Assembly: GCA_023389175.1 (NCBI GenBank)
Contig: JAEWEW010000264.1
Coordinates: 1 to 11,417, forward strand
DNA length: 11,417 nucleotides
Direction of reading: 5' to 3'
Source: Pseudomonadota bacterium
GTDB lineage: Bacteria; Pseudomonadota; Gammaproteobacteria; Burkholderiales; Burkholderiaceae_E
The notes beneath the pieces were generated by a model. The model did no database searches. It saw only the letters and a list, made by a program, of their open reading frames with translations, and was not told the DNA's origin. Below, one piece after another: positions 1 to 6,375 of the stretch (positions are counted from its first letter, which is position 1; each line of letters begins with the position of its first letter). A program made the translations under genes and the position numbers.

Positions 1-387
1 GCCGATCGGGTCGCCACCCCGATCGGCCCGCTTCAGGTGCCGCGTCACGACTTCGCCGCGGGAAGCCGCGTGCGCCTGCTCGTGCGGCCGGAGCGCATCC
101 TGCCGGTCACGGCGCCGGCCGAGAGCGGCGCCGCGCCGGCGGTGCCGAACCTGCTGGCGGTGGCGGTGCGCCGCGACGTCTTCCACGGCGCGGTCCGCCA
201 CCTGGAGCTGGTGCCGTTTCGCGCCGCGCGGCATGAGACCGCGGATGCTGGCGCTGCAGCCGCCGACGCCCTCGCCGGCGACGACGCGACGGCGATCCGC
301 CTCGAGACCTCGCTGCGCGAGCCGATCACTCACGTCGCCGTGCCGCCCGAGGCGATCCAGTTCCTGCCGGCAAGCCGGGGGGCGTGA
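1..387 (+). CDS. ABC transporter ATP-binding protein, C-terminal fragment (TOBE region)
   Basis: This is the last 128 residues of a gene that begins before the window; the frame is open from base 1 to a TGA at 385-387. No Walker or signature motifs are in view, because the nucleotide-binding domain lies upstream. What is visible fits the C-terminal regulatory TOBE_2 region of PotA/FbpC/UgpC-type import ATPases: the phrase VRLLVRPERILPV is the usual 'RPE' strand of that domain, and the end VAVPPEAIQFLP matches its closing strand. An Ala/Asp-rich stretch between them looks like a loop. The protein would sit on the cytoplasmic face and power the importer whose binding protein and permease follow at 453 and 1605. 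The stop is 65 bases before the next start, so one transcript is likely. The family call is inference from the TOBE pattern plus context; the substrate cannot be read from this piece. Confidence 0.8.
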   Translation, partial: ADRVATPIGPLQVPRHDFAAGSRVRLLVRPERILPVTAPAESGAAPAVPNLLAVAVRRDVFHGAVRHLELVPFRAARHETADAGAAAADALAGDDATAIRLETSLREPITHVAVPPEAIQFLPASRGA

Positions 388-441
388 ATCGACCCGGACA
401 ACCCGAGCTCGCGGCAGCTATCCGCCCACCTGGAAACCACC

Positions 442-446
442 GGAGG
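442..446 (+). promoter_or_regulatory. Ribosome binding site deciding the start at 453
   Basis: GGAGG lies six bases before ATG 453. It supports that ATG over the in-frame GTG at 384, which overlaps the previous stop codon and would put 23 polar residues ahead of an otherwise normal signal peptide. Confidence 0.8.
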
Positions 447-452
447 ACTCCC

Positions 453-1574
453 ATGAGACCCGTCCCACGCCTGACCTTCCGCCCCGCCCGCTCGCTGGCT
501 GCCAGCGCATCGGCGCTGCTGCTCGCCGTGGCCGGCGCAGCCTGGTCCGCAGCGCACGCGCAGACCGTCAACGACTCCCCGGAGCTCTATCCGGGCGAGA
601 AGGCGCTCTACGAGCAGGCCCGCAAGGAAGGCATGGTGGTCAGCTTCGACACCGGCCCCACCTGGGCTAACTGGGCGGCCCAGTTCGCCGCCTTCAAGAA
701 GCGCTATCCCGAGATCGAGCTGGTCTACAACGACCTGGGGTCGGCTGCCACCGTGGTCGCGCTCGAGAAGAGCCGCAATCGCCCGCAGGCCGACACCGCG
801 TACTACTTCGCCGCCTCGGCGGTGGACGCGGCGAGGAAGGACGTGGTCGCGCCGTTCAAGCCGGTCAACTTCGACAAGCTGCCGGAGGTCTTCCGCGAGC
901 CGGAAGGGCGCTGGTTCACCATCCATTCCCTGACGGTCGCCTTCGTCGTCAACACCAAGCTGGTGAAGAACGTGCCGCAATCCTGGGCGGACCTGCTGAA
1001 GCCCGAGTACAAGGGATCGGTGGTCTATCTCGACCCGCGCTCGACCGGCGTCGGCCAGGTGCTCACCTTCGCCGCCAACTTCGGCGCCGGCGGCGACATG
1101 AACAACGTGCAGCCCGGACTCGACTATCTCGGCCGGTTGCACAAGTCCGGTAACGTGCTCCGCGTGCTCGGCACCACGCCGTACGCGCAGTTCGTCAAGG
1201 GCGAGATCCCGATCTGGATCTCCTACGAGAACGACGGGCTCAAGGCCAAGCACACCGACGGCCTGGGCGACGCGGTGAGCGTGGTCATACCGAAGGAGGC
1301 GTCGGCGGCGGCCCCCTACGCCATCAGCCTGGTGCGCAACGGCCCCAATCCGAACGCCGCACGCCTCTGGCTCAACTTCGTGATGACGGACCTCGGCCAG
1401 GGCATCTTCGCCCAGGGCTTCGTGCGGCCGTCCGTGCCGGGAACCAGGCTGCCGGACTCGGTCGCCGACAAGCTGCCCGAGGCGCCGCAGGTGAAGCCGC
1501 TGGACGTGCGCGCCGCGGCCGAGCGCAAGGCCGACATCGACAGCGGCTGGGCCAAGGCGACGGCCGCACGCTGA
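453..1574 (+). CDS. ABC transporter periplasmic substrate-binding protein (iron/phosphonate/polyamine-like class)
   Basis: A 373-residue secreted binding protein. Residues 1-36 form a Sec signal peptide: basic start (MRPVPRLTFRPAR), hydrophobic core (ALLLAVAGAA), and a likely cleavage after AHA before QTVN. The mature part has features of family-1 extracellular binding proteins (AfuA/FbpA/PhnS-like): an early strand (EGMVVSFDT), FKKRYPEIELVY, NTKLVKNVPQSWADLLKPEYKGSVVYLDPRSTG, and a late VRNGPNPNAARLWLNFVMT, which is typical of the hinge and C-lobe. It should capture a solute in the periplasm and deliver it to the permease at 1605. A YY pair occurs at 117-118, but I cannot show that it corresponds to the iron-binding tyrosines of FbpA, so the substrate (ferric iron, 2-aminoethylphosphonate, polyamine or other) stays open. 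The start is set by a GGAGG site and the signal peptide. Confidence 0.88.
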   Translation: MRPVPRLTFRPARSLAASASALLLAVAGAAWSAAHAQTVNDSPELYPGEKALYEQARKEGMVVSFDTGPTWANWAAQFAAFKKRYPEIELVYNDLGSAATVVALEKSRNRPQADTAYYFAASAVDAARKDVVAPFKPVNFDKLPEVFREPEGRWFTIHSLTVAFVVNTKLVKNVPQSWADLLKPEYKGSVVYLDPRSTGVGQVLTFAANFGAGGDMNNVQPGLDYLGRLHKSGNVLRVLGTTPYAQFVKGEIPIWISYENDGLKAKHTDGLGDAVSVVIPKEASAAAPYAISLVRNGPNPNAARLWLNFVMTDLGQGIFAQGFVRPSVPGTRLPDSVADKLPEAPQVKPLDVRAAAERKADIDSGWAKATAAR

Positions 1575-1604
1575 CGAGCGCAGCTGCCTGGGATCAGAAC
1601 CGGC

Positions 1605-2438
1605 ATGCGCCCCGGCTCCCGCCCGCTGCCGCTCGCGGCCATGGCCATGCCGGCCATCCTGGTGATGGCCGGCTTCTTCGTGCTGCCGGTGGCCGCGGTC
1701 GCGCTGGATGCCTTCTCCGAGGGCGCCAGCGCCTTCCGACGGGTGACGGCAATGCCGCGGTTCCTGCCGTCGCTGGTGGGAAGCCTCCTGCTCACGCTCG
1801 TCGCCGTCTCCCTCTCCGTCGGCGTCGGGCTGGCCGTCGCGCTGCACCTGTCGCGGCTGCCCGAGCGGCAGCGCACGCTGCTCTCCTTCGTGATCGCGCT
1901 GCCGCTCACCTTCTCCGGCCTCATCGTCGCCTACGGCTTCATCCTGGGCTACGGGCGGGCGGGCTTCGTCACCCAACTGCTCGGCCTGCTCGGGCTCGAT
2001 CCGGTGGCGATCGGCAGCACGCTCTTCACGCCGGTCGGGCTTGCATTCGCCTCGTCCTACTACCTCGTGCCGCGGGTGGTGATGACCCTGCTGCCGGTCT
2101 TCGTCAACTTCGACCACTCGCTGCTGCGCGCGGCCGAATCGCTCGGCGCGACGCCCGCCCAGGCCTTTCGCCAGGTGTTCCTGCCGCAGGTCGCCTCCGT
2201 GGTCGTCGCGGCCGCCTGCCTGGTGGCGGCGGTGGTGTTCGGCGCCTATGGCACCGCGATCGCCCTCGTCGGCACGGACCTCGACATCCTGCCGCTGCAG
2301 CTCTACTCGCTCATCTCCGATACCGGCTCGGACTTCCCTGCCGCGGCCGCGCTCGCGCTGCTGATCACCGCTGCCTGCAGCGCGATCATCGGGGTCGGCC
2401 AGTGGGTGGCCGGCCGCCAGGAGCGCTACCTCTCATGA
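1605..2438 (+). CDS. ABC transporter permease, PotB/PhnU-like (binding-protein-dependent inner-membrane component)
   Basis: A 277-residue membrane protein with about six hydrophobic segments (roughly 11-37, 55-82, 92-115, 138-165, 197-223 and 246-270). Between segments 4 and 5, residues 176-196 (AAESLGATPAQAFRQVFLPQ) match the EAA loop, EAA-x3-G ending in LP, by which BPD_transp_1 permeases contact the ATPase. The N-terminal helix ending in LPVAAVALDAF resembles the first permease (PotB, PhnU) of two-permease importers rather than PotC-like partners. It is one domain, not the fused double permease of FbpB type. It follows the binding protein by 30 bases and its TGA overlaps the ATG of the next gene. 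The Shine-Dalgarno before ATG 1605 is weak (GGGA about 11 bases away), so internal ATGs at 1641 or 1647 are possible; 1605 is preferred because it supplies basic residues before the first helix. Confidence 0.88.
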   Translation: MRPGSRPLPLAAMAMPAILVMAGFFVLPVAAVALDAFSEGASAFRRVTAMPRFLPSLVGSLLLTLVAVSLSVGVGLAVALHLSRLPERQRTLLSFVIALPLTFSGLIVAYGFILGYGRAGFVTQLLGLLGLDPVAIGSTLFTPVGLAFASSYYLVPRVVMTLLPVFVNFDHSLLRAAESLGATPAQAFRQVFLPQVASVVVAAACLVAAVVFGAYGTAIALVGTDLDILPLQLYSLISDTGSDFPAAAALALLITAACSAIIGVGQWVAGRQERYLS

Positions 2439-3103
2439 CCGTCGGCACCGCCTCCCCCGACACCGCGCCCTACTGGCTGGACGAGCGCGCCGGCCGCCTG
2501 TGCGATGCCCACGGCCGCGCCTTCGATGCCGGCACGCGCACGTGGCAGGAGCCACTGCAGGGAAATCCCGGGCCACCGGCCGGCGCCAGGTCGCTCGACG
2601 CCCCCCGGGCGGTCGCCTGGCTGCAGCAGCGCAGCGGGCATCCATTGCGCGTGCCGGTGGGCGTCATCGGACCGCGCGACGCCACGCCCGCCCAGAGGGC
2701 GGTGGCGCGGCACGTCGGCTCGGGGCTCGCGCGGATGGGCCTTGCGCTCATCTGCGGCGGCCGGCAGGGCATCATGGAGGCCGTCGCGCAGGGGGCGGCT
2801 GAACAGGGCGGCATCGTGATCGGCCTGCTGCCCGAGCCCTCGCCGGACGCGGCAAACCCCTATCTCACGCACGTGATCGCCACCGGCCTCGGCGAGGCGA
2901 GGAACGCGCTGATCGCGCGCTCGGCCTTCTGCCTCGTCGCGATCGGCGACAGCTACGGCACGCTCTCGGAAGTGGCGCTCGGGCTGCAGTTCGGCAAGCG
3001 GGTGTTCGGTCTCGCGGGCGCCGCCCGGGTTCACGGCGTCGAGCATCGCGCCGACGCGGACGCGGCTTTGCTTTCGGTGGCCAACCACGTGCTCGCGAAC
3101 TAG
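2435..3103 (+). CDS. SLOG/LOG-superfamily Rossmann protein (TIGR00725-like) with N-terminal extension
   Basis: A 222-residue protein in two parts. Residues about 74-195 form a SLOG Rossmann fold: a first strand ending in VGVIGPRDAT, then GGRQGIMEAVAQGA (108-121), GGIVIGLLP (125-133), ANPY, TGLGEARNALIARSA (150-164) and GDSYGTLSEVALGLQFGKRVFGL (171-193). This is the TIGR00725/SLOG cluster 4 pattern, related to LOG cytokinin-activating phosphoribohydrolases and to molybdenum cofactor carrier proteins. The usual GG-GYGTLSE loop reads GDSYGTLSE here. Residues 1-70 are an extension most short relatives (about 160-180 residues, from memory) seem to lack; it contains YWLDERAGRLCDAHGRAFD. The true function is unknown; binding of a nucleotide-like ligand is the family expectation. 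The ATG overlaps the permease stop (ATGA at 2435-2438), so translation is probably coupled. The longer in-frame start GTG 2402 lies inside the permease and is not needed. Confidence 0.85.
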   Translation: MTVGTASPDTAPYWLDERAGRLCDAHGRAFDAGTRTWQEPLQGNPGPPAGARSLDAPRAVAWLQQRSGHPLRVPVGVIGPRDATPAQRAVARHVGSGLARMGLALICGGRQGIMEAVAQGAAEQGGIVIGLLPEPSPDAANPYLTHVIATGLGEARNALIARSAFCLVAIGDSYGTLSEVALGLQFGKRVFGLAGAARVHGVEHRADADAALLSVANHVLAN

Positions 3104-3154
3104 CGGCGCGGGCGCATCCCACGTCCACTAGCGGCGCGGGCGCATCCGACGCCC
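3099..3154. repeat. 28-bp tandem direct repeat, two copies
   Basis: Unit 1 is 3099-3126 and unit 2 is 3127-3154. The first 21 bases of each unit are identical and 26 of 28 agree overall (differences at 3120/3148 and 3124/3152). The repeated block begins two bases before the TAG stop codon of the SLOG gene, so the stop codon itself is duplicated, out of phase by one base. It looks like a local slippage duplication; there is no sign of a larger array. Confidence 0.9.
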
Positions 3155-3241
3155 CCGCGGCGAGGGTCGTATCATGGGCATGGATCCGCGTGGCCGCCAC
3201 CCTGGCCGGCCACACGAGCGGACAAACAATGGAGATGCCTC
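3104..3241 (+). other. Intergenic region before the Bug-family gene
   Basis: 138 bases without a gene. It holds most of the 28-bp tandem repeat (3099-3154), a TATCAT at 3170-3175 that resembles a -10 box but has no recognisable -35 at 16-18 bases, a hairpin at 3190-3213, and the ribosome binding site GGAGA at 3231-3235. I see no convincing terminator with a T-run after the SLOG gene, so partial read-through into the next gene is possible. Confidence 0.6.
3190..3213 (+). promoter_or_regulatory. Possible leader hairpin upstream of the Bug-family gene
   Basis: GTGGCCG at 3190-3196 pairs with CGGCCAC at 3207-3213, and inside it CCA can pair with TGG around a CCC loop with one bulged C. The stem ends 17 bases before the Shine-Dalgarno. 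It could shape a 5' untranslated region or stop transcription from upstream, but it lacks a T-run and such short palindromes are common in DNA this rich in G and C. Confidence 0.3.
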
Positions 3242-4282
3242 ATGACCGACCACACACCTTCCTCTCACGCGCGCCGGCACGCCGCCTCGGCGCCGCGGCG
3301 CCGCTTCACTCGATCGGCCGTGCTGGCCGTCGGCGCAGCCGGCGGCCTGCTGGGCACCACGTCGCCGTTGCGCGCGCAGGAGAGCTATCCCTCCCGGGCG
3401 ATCTCGATGGTCGTGCCCTTTCCGCCGGGCGGTGTCGCCGACACGGTGGGACGGCCGGTGGCCGAGGCGATGGGACGCGCGCTGAACCAGTCGGTCGTGG
3501 TGGAGAACAAGGCCGGTGCCGGCGGCGGCATCGGCATGCAACAGGTGGCGAATGCCAAACCCGACGGCTACACGACGCTGCTCGCGCTCTGCTCGATCGC
3601 CATCCTGCCGGCGGCGGACGAGGTACTGAACCGCAAGCCGCTCTACCAGCTGGACGATCTCGAGCCGATCGCGCGCATCACGGCGGACCCCACGGTGCTG
3701 GTGGTGCGCGCGGAGAGCCCCTGGAAGACCTTCAAGGAGTTCATCGACGACGCCAAGGCCCGCCCCGGCCGCATCACCTTCGGCTCCTCCGGCAACTACG
3801 GCACCATGCACGTGCCGATGGAGATGCTCAAGCAGGCGACGGGCACCTATCTCCTGCACGTGCCGTATACCGGGGCGGGACCGGCGATCGTCGGGCTGCT
3901 CGGCGAGCAGGTGGATGCGCTCGCCACCGGGCCGGCCACCATCGTGCAGCACGTGAAGTCGGGCCGCCTGCGCGCGCTGGCGCACTGGGGCACCGGACGG
4001 CTCGGCCCCCTGCCCGACGTGCCGAGCATCCAGGAGCTCGGCCACCCGGTCACCTTCTCGCAATGGGCCGGCGTGTTCGTGCCGGCCGGCACTCCGGAGC
4101 CGGTCGTGACCAAGCTGCGTGAGGCAGCCCGGCAGGCGGTGAAGGACCAGCGGCTGATCAACGCGATCGGCACCGCCGGCTCGCCGATCCAGTACATGGA
4201 TGCGCCGGAGTTCCGCAAGTTCGTCGCCGAGGAAGCGAAGGTCTTCCAGAAGGTGGTCAACCGCATCGGCAAGCAGGGTTAG
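3242..4282 (+). CDS. Bug-family tripartite tricarboxylate transporter substrate-binding protein, orphan
   Basis: A 346-residue periplasmic binding protein of the Bug/TctC family, which is greatly expanded in Burkholderiales. Residues 1-45 are a long signal peptide with a Tat-like motif (RRRFTR at 19-24), a hydrophobic core (SAVLAVGAAGGLLG) and likely cleavage after LRA before QESYP. Family landmarks follow: YPSRAISMVVPFPPGG then VAD at 65-67, where the aspartate is the usual ligand-contact position, VVVENKAGAGGGIG, and AKPDGYTTLL. Later come GSSGNYGTMHVPMEM and VPYTGAGPAIVGLLGEQVDAL. Members bind small organic acids, amino acids or aromatic compounds; the ligand cannot be predicted here. No TctA/TctB membrane genes are in view, so it is an orphan. 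GGAGA at 3231-3235 supports the ATG at 3242. The preceding gap suggests its own transcript. Confidence 0.92.
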   Translation: MTDHTPSSHARRHAASAPRRRFTRSAVLAVGAAGGLLGTTSPLRAQESYPSRAISMVVPFPPGGVADTVGRPVAEAMGRALNQSVVVENKAGAGGGIGMQQVANAKPDGYTTLLALCSIAILPAADEVLNRKPLYQLDDLEPIARITADPTVLVVRAESPWKTFKEFIDDAKARPGRITFGSSGNYGTMHVPMEMLKQATGTYLLHVPYTGAGPAIVGLLGEQVDALATGPATIVQHVKSGRLRALAHWGTGRLGPLPDVPSIQELGHPVTFSQWAGVFVPAGTPEPVVTKLREAARQAVKDQRLINAIGTAGSPIQYMDAPEFRKFVAEEAKVFQKVVNRIGKQG

Positions 4283-4297
4283 CCGGCTGGCGGTCGT

Positions 4298-4325
4298 GGC
4301 CGGCGGCCGGTCGCGGCGGCCGGCC
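4298..4325. terminator. GC-rich inverted repeat between convergent genes, possible bidirectional terminator
   Basis: GGCCGGC at 4298-4304 and GCCGGCC at 4319-4325 are perfect inverted arms around a 14-base loop, in the 58-base gap between the Bug gene stop (4282) and the BMP binding-protein stop (4341). The position between convergent genes suits a shared terminator, but neither strand has a T-run after the stem, so intrinsic termination is unproven. Confidence 0.4.
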
Positions 4326-4340
4326 CCAGGGGGCAGGCGG

Positions 4341-5432
4341 CTACTTGGTCGGCAGCTTGCCCTGGACACCCTGGACGTAGTAGTCCATCTTCGACAGGGC
4401 CTCGTCGTCCATCACCTTGCCGGCAGGAAGCCGCTCCTTGCCCGCGTTGTCCAGCACCGGGCCGGTGAAGGGATGCAGCGTGCCGGCGACGATCTCCTTC
4501 TCCAGCTTGGCCACCATGTCGGCCACGTCCTTCGGCACCGCCGGGTTGAGCGGCGCGAGACGGATCATGCCGTCCTTCATCCCGCCCCAGACGCTGCCCG
4601 GCTTCCAGGCCCCTGCGATCTTCTGCTCGGCCACCCGCGTGTAGTAGGCCCCCCATTCATGGATGGTGGCGCTCAGCTGGGCCTTGGGACCGTACTTCGA
4701 CATGTCGGAGTGGTAGCCGAAGGCGTAGACCCCCTTCTCCTCCGCCGCCTGCACCGTCGCGGTCGAGTCGGTGTGATGCGTGACGATGTCCGCCCCCTGG
4801 GCGATCAGCGTGTTGGCCGCCTCGCGCTCGCGCCCGGGATCGAACCAGGAATTGACCCAGACCACCTTGACCTCGGCCTTCGGGTTGACGCTGCGCATGC
4901 CGCGGGTGAAGGCGTTGATGCCCTGGAGCACTTCGGGAATCGGGAAGGCGCCCACGTAGCCGGCGACATTGCTCTTGGTCATCCGGCCCGCGATCACGCC
5001 GTTCAGGTAACGCCCTTCGTAGAAGCGGGCGTTGTAGGTGCCGACGTTCTTCGAGGTCCGGTAGCCGGTTGCATGCTCGAACGAGACCTTCGGGAACTGC
5101 TGCGCCACCCTGATGGTGGGATTCATGTAGCCGAAGGAGGTGGTGAAGATGAGCTGGCTGCCGCTCGACGCGAGCTCACGGATGACCCGCTCCGCGTCGG
5201 CGCCCTCGGCCACGTTCTCGACCACCCGAGAGGTCACCTTGCCGCCGAGCGCCTGCTCCATCTCCTTGCGGCCCTTGTCGTGCTGGAAGGTCCAGCCCGC
5301 ATCCCCGATGGGGCTCACGTAGACATAGCCGATCTTCAGCGGATCCTGGGCCTGGGACGGCCCGATGGCGACCAGCGAGCCGGCGGCTGCCGCAACGGCG
5401 GCGGCGCGGAAGAAGCGGTGTGGCGAGGACAT
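4341..5432 (-). CDS. BMP-family ABC transporter substrate-binding protein (purine/nucleoside type)
   Basis: A 363-residue periplasmic binding protein of the BMP/PnrA/Med family. Residues 1-28 form a Sec signal peptide (MSSPHRFFRAAAVAAAAGS, cleavage likely after SQA before QDPLKIG). No lipobox cysteine is present, so it is probably soluble rather than a lipoprotein like PnrA. The mature protein has family hallmarks: KIGYVYVSPIGDAGWTFQHDKGR (33-55), the strand LIFTTSFGYMNP, FEGxRYLNG-like FYEGRYLNGVIAG, and VTHHTDSTATVQAAEEKGVYAFGYHSD (217-243). Characterised relatives bind purine or pyrimidine nucleosides; here the adjacent XdhC gene makes purines the favoured guess. It is the last gene of the operon, 22 bases after the second permease. 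AGGAG seven bases upstream fixes ATG 5432; the frame opens further to 5495, which would overlap the permease and spoil the signal peptide. Confidence 0.92.
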   Translation of the reverse strand: MSSPHRFFRAAAVAAAAGSLVAIGPSQAQDPLKIGYVYVSPIGDAGWTFQHDKGRKEMEQALGGKVTSRVVENVAEGADAERVIRELASSGSQLIFTTSFGYMNPTIRVAQQFPKVSFEHATGYRTSKNVGTYNARFYEGRYLNGVIAGRMTKSNVAGYVGAFPIPEVLQGINAFTRGMRSVNPKAEVKVVWVNSWFDPGREREAANTLIAQGADIVTHHTDSTATVQAAEEKGVYAFGYHSDMSKYGPKAQLSATIHEWGAYYTRVAEQKIAGAWKPGSVWGGMKDGMIRLAPLNPAVPKDVADMVAKLEKEIVAGTLHPFTGPVLDNAGKERLPAGKVMDDEALSKMDYYVQGVQGKLPTK

Positions 5433-5439
5433 GAGGTTA

Positions 5440-5444
5440 CTCCT
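5440..5444 (-). promoter_or_regulatory. Ribosome binding site deciding the BMP binding-protein start
   Basis: On the minus strand this reads AGGAG, seven bases before ATG 5432. It lies in the short gap after the permease stop at 5455 and supports the shorter protein with a clean signal peptide. Confidence 0.8.
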
Positions 5445-5454
5445 GCGAGGCGCG

Positions 5455-6375
5455 TCAATCGGGTCGGTAGGGCCGGCCGAGCGAGACCGGCGCATTGAGG
5501 CGAATGGTAGCGGGGTTGCGCGAGATCAGCACCAGCACGACGATGGTGGCAAGGTAAGGCAAGGCGGACAGGAACTGGGAGGGCACGGCCACGCCCGCGC
5601 CCTGGGCGAAAAACTGCGCGATGGTCACGCCGCCGAAGAGATAGGCCCCGAAGAGCACGCGGCCCGGCCGCCAGGTCGCAAACACCACCAGCGCCAGCGC
5701 GATCCAGCCGCGCCCCGCCACCAGCCCCTCCACCCACATCGGCGTGTAGAACTCGGCCAGATAGGCCCCGCCCAGGCCCGCCATCGCGCCGCCGAAGAGC
5801 GTCGCGAGGAAGCGGATCGCGATCACCGGGTAGCCGATGGCATGCGCCGATTCCGGCGATTCCCCCACGGCGCGCAGCACCAGGCCGGCGCGCGTGCGAA
5901 AGAGGAACCAGCTCGTCAGCCCGAACAGCAGCCAGGACCCGTACACCAGCAGATGATGGCGAAAGAGCGCCGGCCCGACCAGCGGGATGTCCGCGAGGAA
6001 AGGCACCGCCCACGGCTCCTGCGCCCCGAGCGCGACGCTCTCGAGCGGCTTGCCGGCGAATGCGCTGAGGCCCAGGCCGAACAGCGTGAGCGCGAGCCCG
6101 GCGGCCACCTGGTTGGCCATGAGCTGCAGCGTGAGCACGCCGAACATCAGCGCCATCGCCGCACCCGCCGTCATGCCGGCGAGGATCCCGAGCCACGGAT
6201 TCCCGGTCGCGACGGTGGCGGCGAAGCCGGCGACCGCGCCCACCAGCATCATCCCTTCGACACCGAGATTGAGCACGCCCGACTTCTCCGCGATCAGCTC
6301 GCCGAGCGCGGCATAGACAAGCGGCGTGCCGGCCGCGATGGCCGCCGCCACGATCGCGACCAGCGTCTGCGTCAT
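5455..6375 (-). CDS. ABC transporter permease, second subunit (PF02653, NupQ/YufQ-like)
   Basis: A 306-residue inner-membrane protein with about eight to nine hydrophobic helices. Near the start, GELIAEKSGVLNLGVEGMMLVGA carries the NLGVEGMM motif shared by BPD_transp_2 permeases of BMP, ribose and branched amino-acid importers. Further family features are MANQVAAGLALTLFGLG, GLVLRAVGESPESAHAIGYPV (the cytoplasmic loop that contacts the ATPase) and the glycine-rich GGAMAGLGGAYLAEF. It should pair with the permease encoded just upstream to form the channel for the BMP-bound solute. Its ATG at 6375 overlaps the TGA of that gene (ATGA at 6372-6375), and there is no good Shine-Dalgarno, so translation is probably coupled. 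The open frame runs back to 7434, but that part only shadows the first permease. The final residues VSLGRPYRPD are a polar tail. Confidence 0.92.
   Translation of the reverse strand: MTQTLVAIVAAAIAAGTPLVYAALGELIAEKSGVLNLGVEGMMLVGAVAGFAATVATGNPWLGILAGMTAGAAMALMFGVLTLQLMANQVAAGLALTLFGLGLSAFAGKPLESVALGAQEPWAVPFLADIPLVGPALFRHHLLVYGSWLLFGLTSWFLFRTRAGLVLRAVGESPESAHAIGYPVIAIRFLATLFGGAMAGLGGAYLAEFYTPMWVEGLVAGRGWIALALVVFATWRPGRVLFGAYLFGGVTIAQFFAQGAGVAVPSQFLSALPYLATIVVLVLISRNPATIRLNAPVSLGRPYRPD

Noticed and set aside
384..452. GTG at 384 as start of the first binding protein, overlapping the ATPase stop.
   Set aside because: It would put 23 polar residues ahead of a complete signal peptide, while ATG 453 has a GGAGG at ideal spacing.
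330..2117. Long minus-strand open frame (595 codons) opposite the first binding protein and permease.
   Set aside because: Low-complexity Arg/Gly/Glu/His-rich product with no start signal; it mirrors the codon pattern of the real plus-strand genes.
3170..3175. TATCAT as a promoter -10 box for the Bug gene.
   Set aside because: No -35-like hexamer occurs at 16-18 bases upstream, so it is not listed as a promoter.
3128..4369. Minus-strand open frame (413 codons) opposite the Bug gene.
   Set aside because: Antisense to a gene with strong family motifs, and the product has a basic low-complexity composition.
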